Origin: an uncultured Clostridia bacterium
GTDB lineage: Bacteria; Bacillota; Clostridia; Christensenellales; UBA1242
Reading direction: 5' to 3'
Assembly: GCA_949841045.1 (NCBI GenBank)
Contig: CATKXS010000008.1
Location: 1 to 52,874, forward strand
DNA: 52,874 nt
This document shows, piece after piece, positions 51,431-52,874 of the stretch. Each line of letters opens with the position of its first letter. Position 1 is the stretch's first letter. A program made the position numbers and the translations under genes. The notes beneath the pieces are model-generated. The model was not told where the DNA came from, did not search any database, and saw nothing but the letters and a program-made list of their open reading frames with translations.

Positions 51431-52874
51431 ATGAAAAGAAGTTCTAATATAAAATTTTTAGTTTTTATATTTGTCTTTGCGTTATTTTCTGGTCTATTCT
51501 TAATTTCTTTATCGTTTTCAGATAAACACTTTTCAAATAACAGCTCAAAAGAAGATGAAGTAGCTGATGCAATCGGATATATAACTACATATCCTGTGTA
51601 TTTTAGAGGCGAAGACCGCAATACGGTTTATACTTTTGGTGGAGGTCAAGCGACAACTCATGTTTCTGATAAATTCAGTGATGTCGGAAGCGGTGATTGG
51701 TCTTCAGGAGCAAAGGAAGTATACTGGTGGGCTAGTCCATATATATGGGGCAAGCCTAATTCTGGTTATTTTATTTATTCTATATATTCGGTAGGCAATT
51801 TATCTGATTCTAGTTCTTACAATATTTCGTCATGGAGTAGAGTTTTTGACGCTTCTAACTTAAGAACTGATGGTTCAGGTTCTCGCTCTTCTTCTACAGT
51901 AGGTGCTTCTACTGCTAAATATGCAGTGGTCTTTTGTCCAAAACAATATTTAGTCAGGTTTAACAGCAATGGCGGCTCAGGATATATGGGTGATCAATTT
52001 ATGTATAATGGTAGTTCATATCAATTAACAGAAAATAAATTTATTAGGAAAGGTCATACATTTATAGGCTGGGCAACTTCAGCATCTGGAAGTGTAGCAT
52101 ACAAAGATAAAGCATCTGTTTCTAACCTTATGATTGGTGATTTGCCAGGAGCTTGGGTGTTTTATAACCTATATGCTCAATGGTCTGTTAATTCTTACGA
52201 TGTCAATTTTGATTATCAATCAGCATCAACTGTTCCGTCTGGGGCGCTGGGGAAAATTAGGCAGGAATATGGCAAGAGTATGCCGAATTTTCAAGGGGTC
52301 CCAACTAAGACAGGTTATAGATTTGGTGGATTTTTTACCGAAAAGAATGGAGGAGGTACACAATATTACGACACCAATGGATATAATATTAAAAATTGGA
52401 GTGAAGATTCAAATACAACTCTTTATGCTTATTGGATACCAAGAACCTATTCTGTAACACTTAATAATATGGGAGCCACAACTTCTGGTACTGTTTCAAC
52501 TACTGCAACTTATGGCTTGGGTATGCCAAAAATTGAAGTGCCAACAAGGATAGGCTATACATTTGGCGGTTACTTTACAGGAATGAACGGAACAGGAACG
52601 CAATACTACTATTCAAACGGAACAAGCGCTCGCACATGGTATAGAACGACTGGAGCAACTCTTTACGCTAAATGGACAGCTAAAAAGTACACTGTAAAAT
52701 ACAACGTAATAGAAGGCAGTGGAAGTATGGAAAACCAGAATTTCACTTTTAACGAAGCTCAAAATTTATACCCTAATGCTTTCAGTAGACAGGGATATAA
52801 GTTTGCGGGTTGGAAGGTAGATTTAGCTTCTGCTTGTATATACTTAGATGACCATGAAGTAAATGGGAGTAATG
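51431..52874 (+). CDS. InlB B-repeat surface protein, 3' end beyond the window
   Basis: Open from ATG 51431 to the window end without a stop (481 codons). GGAGG (51421-51425) precedes the ATG. Residues about 8-28 form a signal peptide (FLVFIFVFALFSGLFLISL). Residues 45-170 are a unique Ser/Tyr-rich domain. Then come at least four InlB B-repeat/Flg_new units starting near 176, 254, 338 and 418. Each opens with a strand such as YLVRFNSNGG and contains (T/R)GY.F.G(F/W/Y) and LYA.W (for example GYRFGGFFTEKNG, GYTFGGYFTGMNG). It resembles the giant protein in its repeats but not in its N-terminal module. Surface adhesin-like; promoter switching likely. Confidence 0.9.
   Translation, partial: MKRSSNIKFLVFIFVFALFSGLFLISLSFSDKHFSNNSSKEDEVADAIGYITTYPVYFRGEDRNTVYTFGGGQATTHVSDKFSDVGSGDWSSGAKEVYWWASPYIWGKPNSGYFIYSIYSVGNLSDSSSYNISSWSRVFDASNLRTDGSGSRSSSTVGASTAKYAVVFCPKQYLVRFNSNGGSGYMGDQFMYNGSSYQLTENKFIRKGHTFIGWATSASGSVAYKDKASVSNLMIGDLPGAWVFYNLYAQWSVNSYDVNFDYQSASTVPSGALGKIRQEYGKSMPNFQGVPTKTGYRFGGFFTEKNGGGTQYYDTNGYNIKNWSEDSNTTLYAYWIPRTYSVTLNNMGATTSGTVSTTATYGLGMPKIEVPTRIGYTFGGYFTGMNGTGTQYYYSNGTSARTWYRTTGATLYAKWTAKKYTVKYNVIEGSGSMENQNFTFNEAQNLYPNAFSRQGYKFAGWKVDLASACIYLDDHEVNGSN

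Overview
The window is a low-GC stretch of a bacterial chromosome that uses the standard genetic code (TGA is a stop, for example in rsmG). Promoters are textbook sigma-A type (TTGACA/TATAAT with a spacer of almost always 17 bp), Shine-Dalgarno sites are GGAGG-like, and intrinsic terminators are compact. An rpmH-rnpA-yidD-yidC-jag block beside dnaA and recF, together with mnmG-rsmG, says this is the replication-origin neighbourhood of a Bacillota-like organism. Giant secreted proteins with InlB-type repeats and no LPXTG motif suggest an uncultured host-associated lineage (Clostridia or RF39-like). That placement is inference and weak.

Layout. 1-1100: 3' end of 23S rRNA, then 5S rRNA with its own promoter, then a mosaic of 5S-like fragments and hairpins. 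1100-6020: eight small genes of unknown function. Seven belong to three tandem paralogous families and most carry their own strong promoter and terminator. Two homopolymer tracts here (G8 beside a promoter, A8 in a start region) look like expression switches. 6020-8460: an array of short palindromes, a SLOG-type gene and three small HTH regulators. 8460-12540: HD hydrolase, a large coiled-coil membrane protein, tRNA-Ala and copies of the tRNA 3' end. 12540-14960: a small unknown gene, a 42-bp tandem repeat and a secreted InlB-like protein.

15149-20674 is housekeeping (engB, rlmD, an RNase Z-like hydrolase with a G9 tract, mnmG, rsmG), followed by a 188-bp structured inverted-repeat element. 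20943-25494 holds a secreted protein, a SecB-like protein and membrane-associated unknowns. 25617-32213 is the origin cluster: rpmH, rnpA, yidD, yidC, jag, then dnaA on the minus strand and recF on the plus strand. dnaN and gyrB are not adjacent. 32339-34675 (minus) carries an Ig-like lipoprotein and trpS.

34954-48603 is one gene for a 4549-residue wall-spanning protein with signal peptide, InlB, YDG and MBG-like repeats and a C-terminal membrane anchor. 48692-51139 has a PAP2 phosphatase, an HExxH protein and a phosphoribosyltransferase. The window ends inside a second InlB-repeat surface protein whose promoter contains a G9 tract.

The recurring theme is surface or unknown accessory genes under strong single-gene promoters, with mononucleotide tracts (G8, G9, G9, A8) where length changes would switch expression. 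This is set among ordinary translation, RNA-modification and replication-initiation genes. The phase-variation reading is inference from tract position; no read-level evidence is available here.
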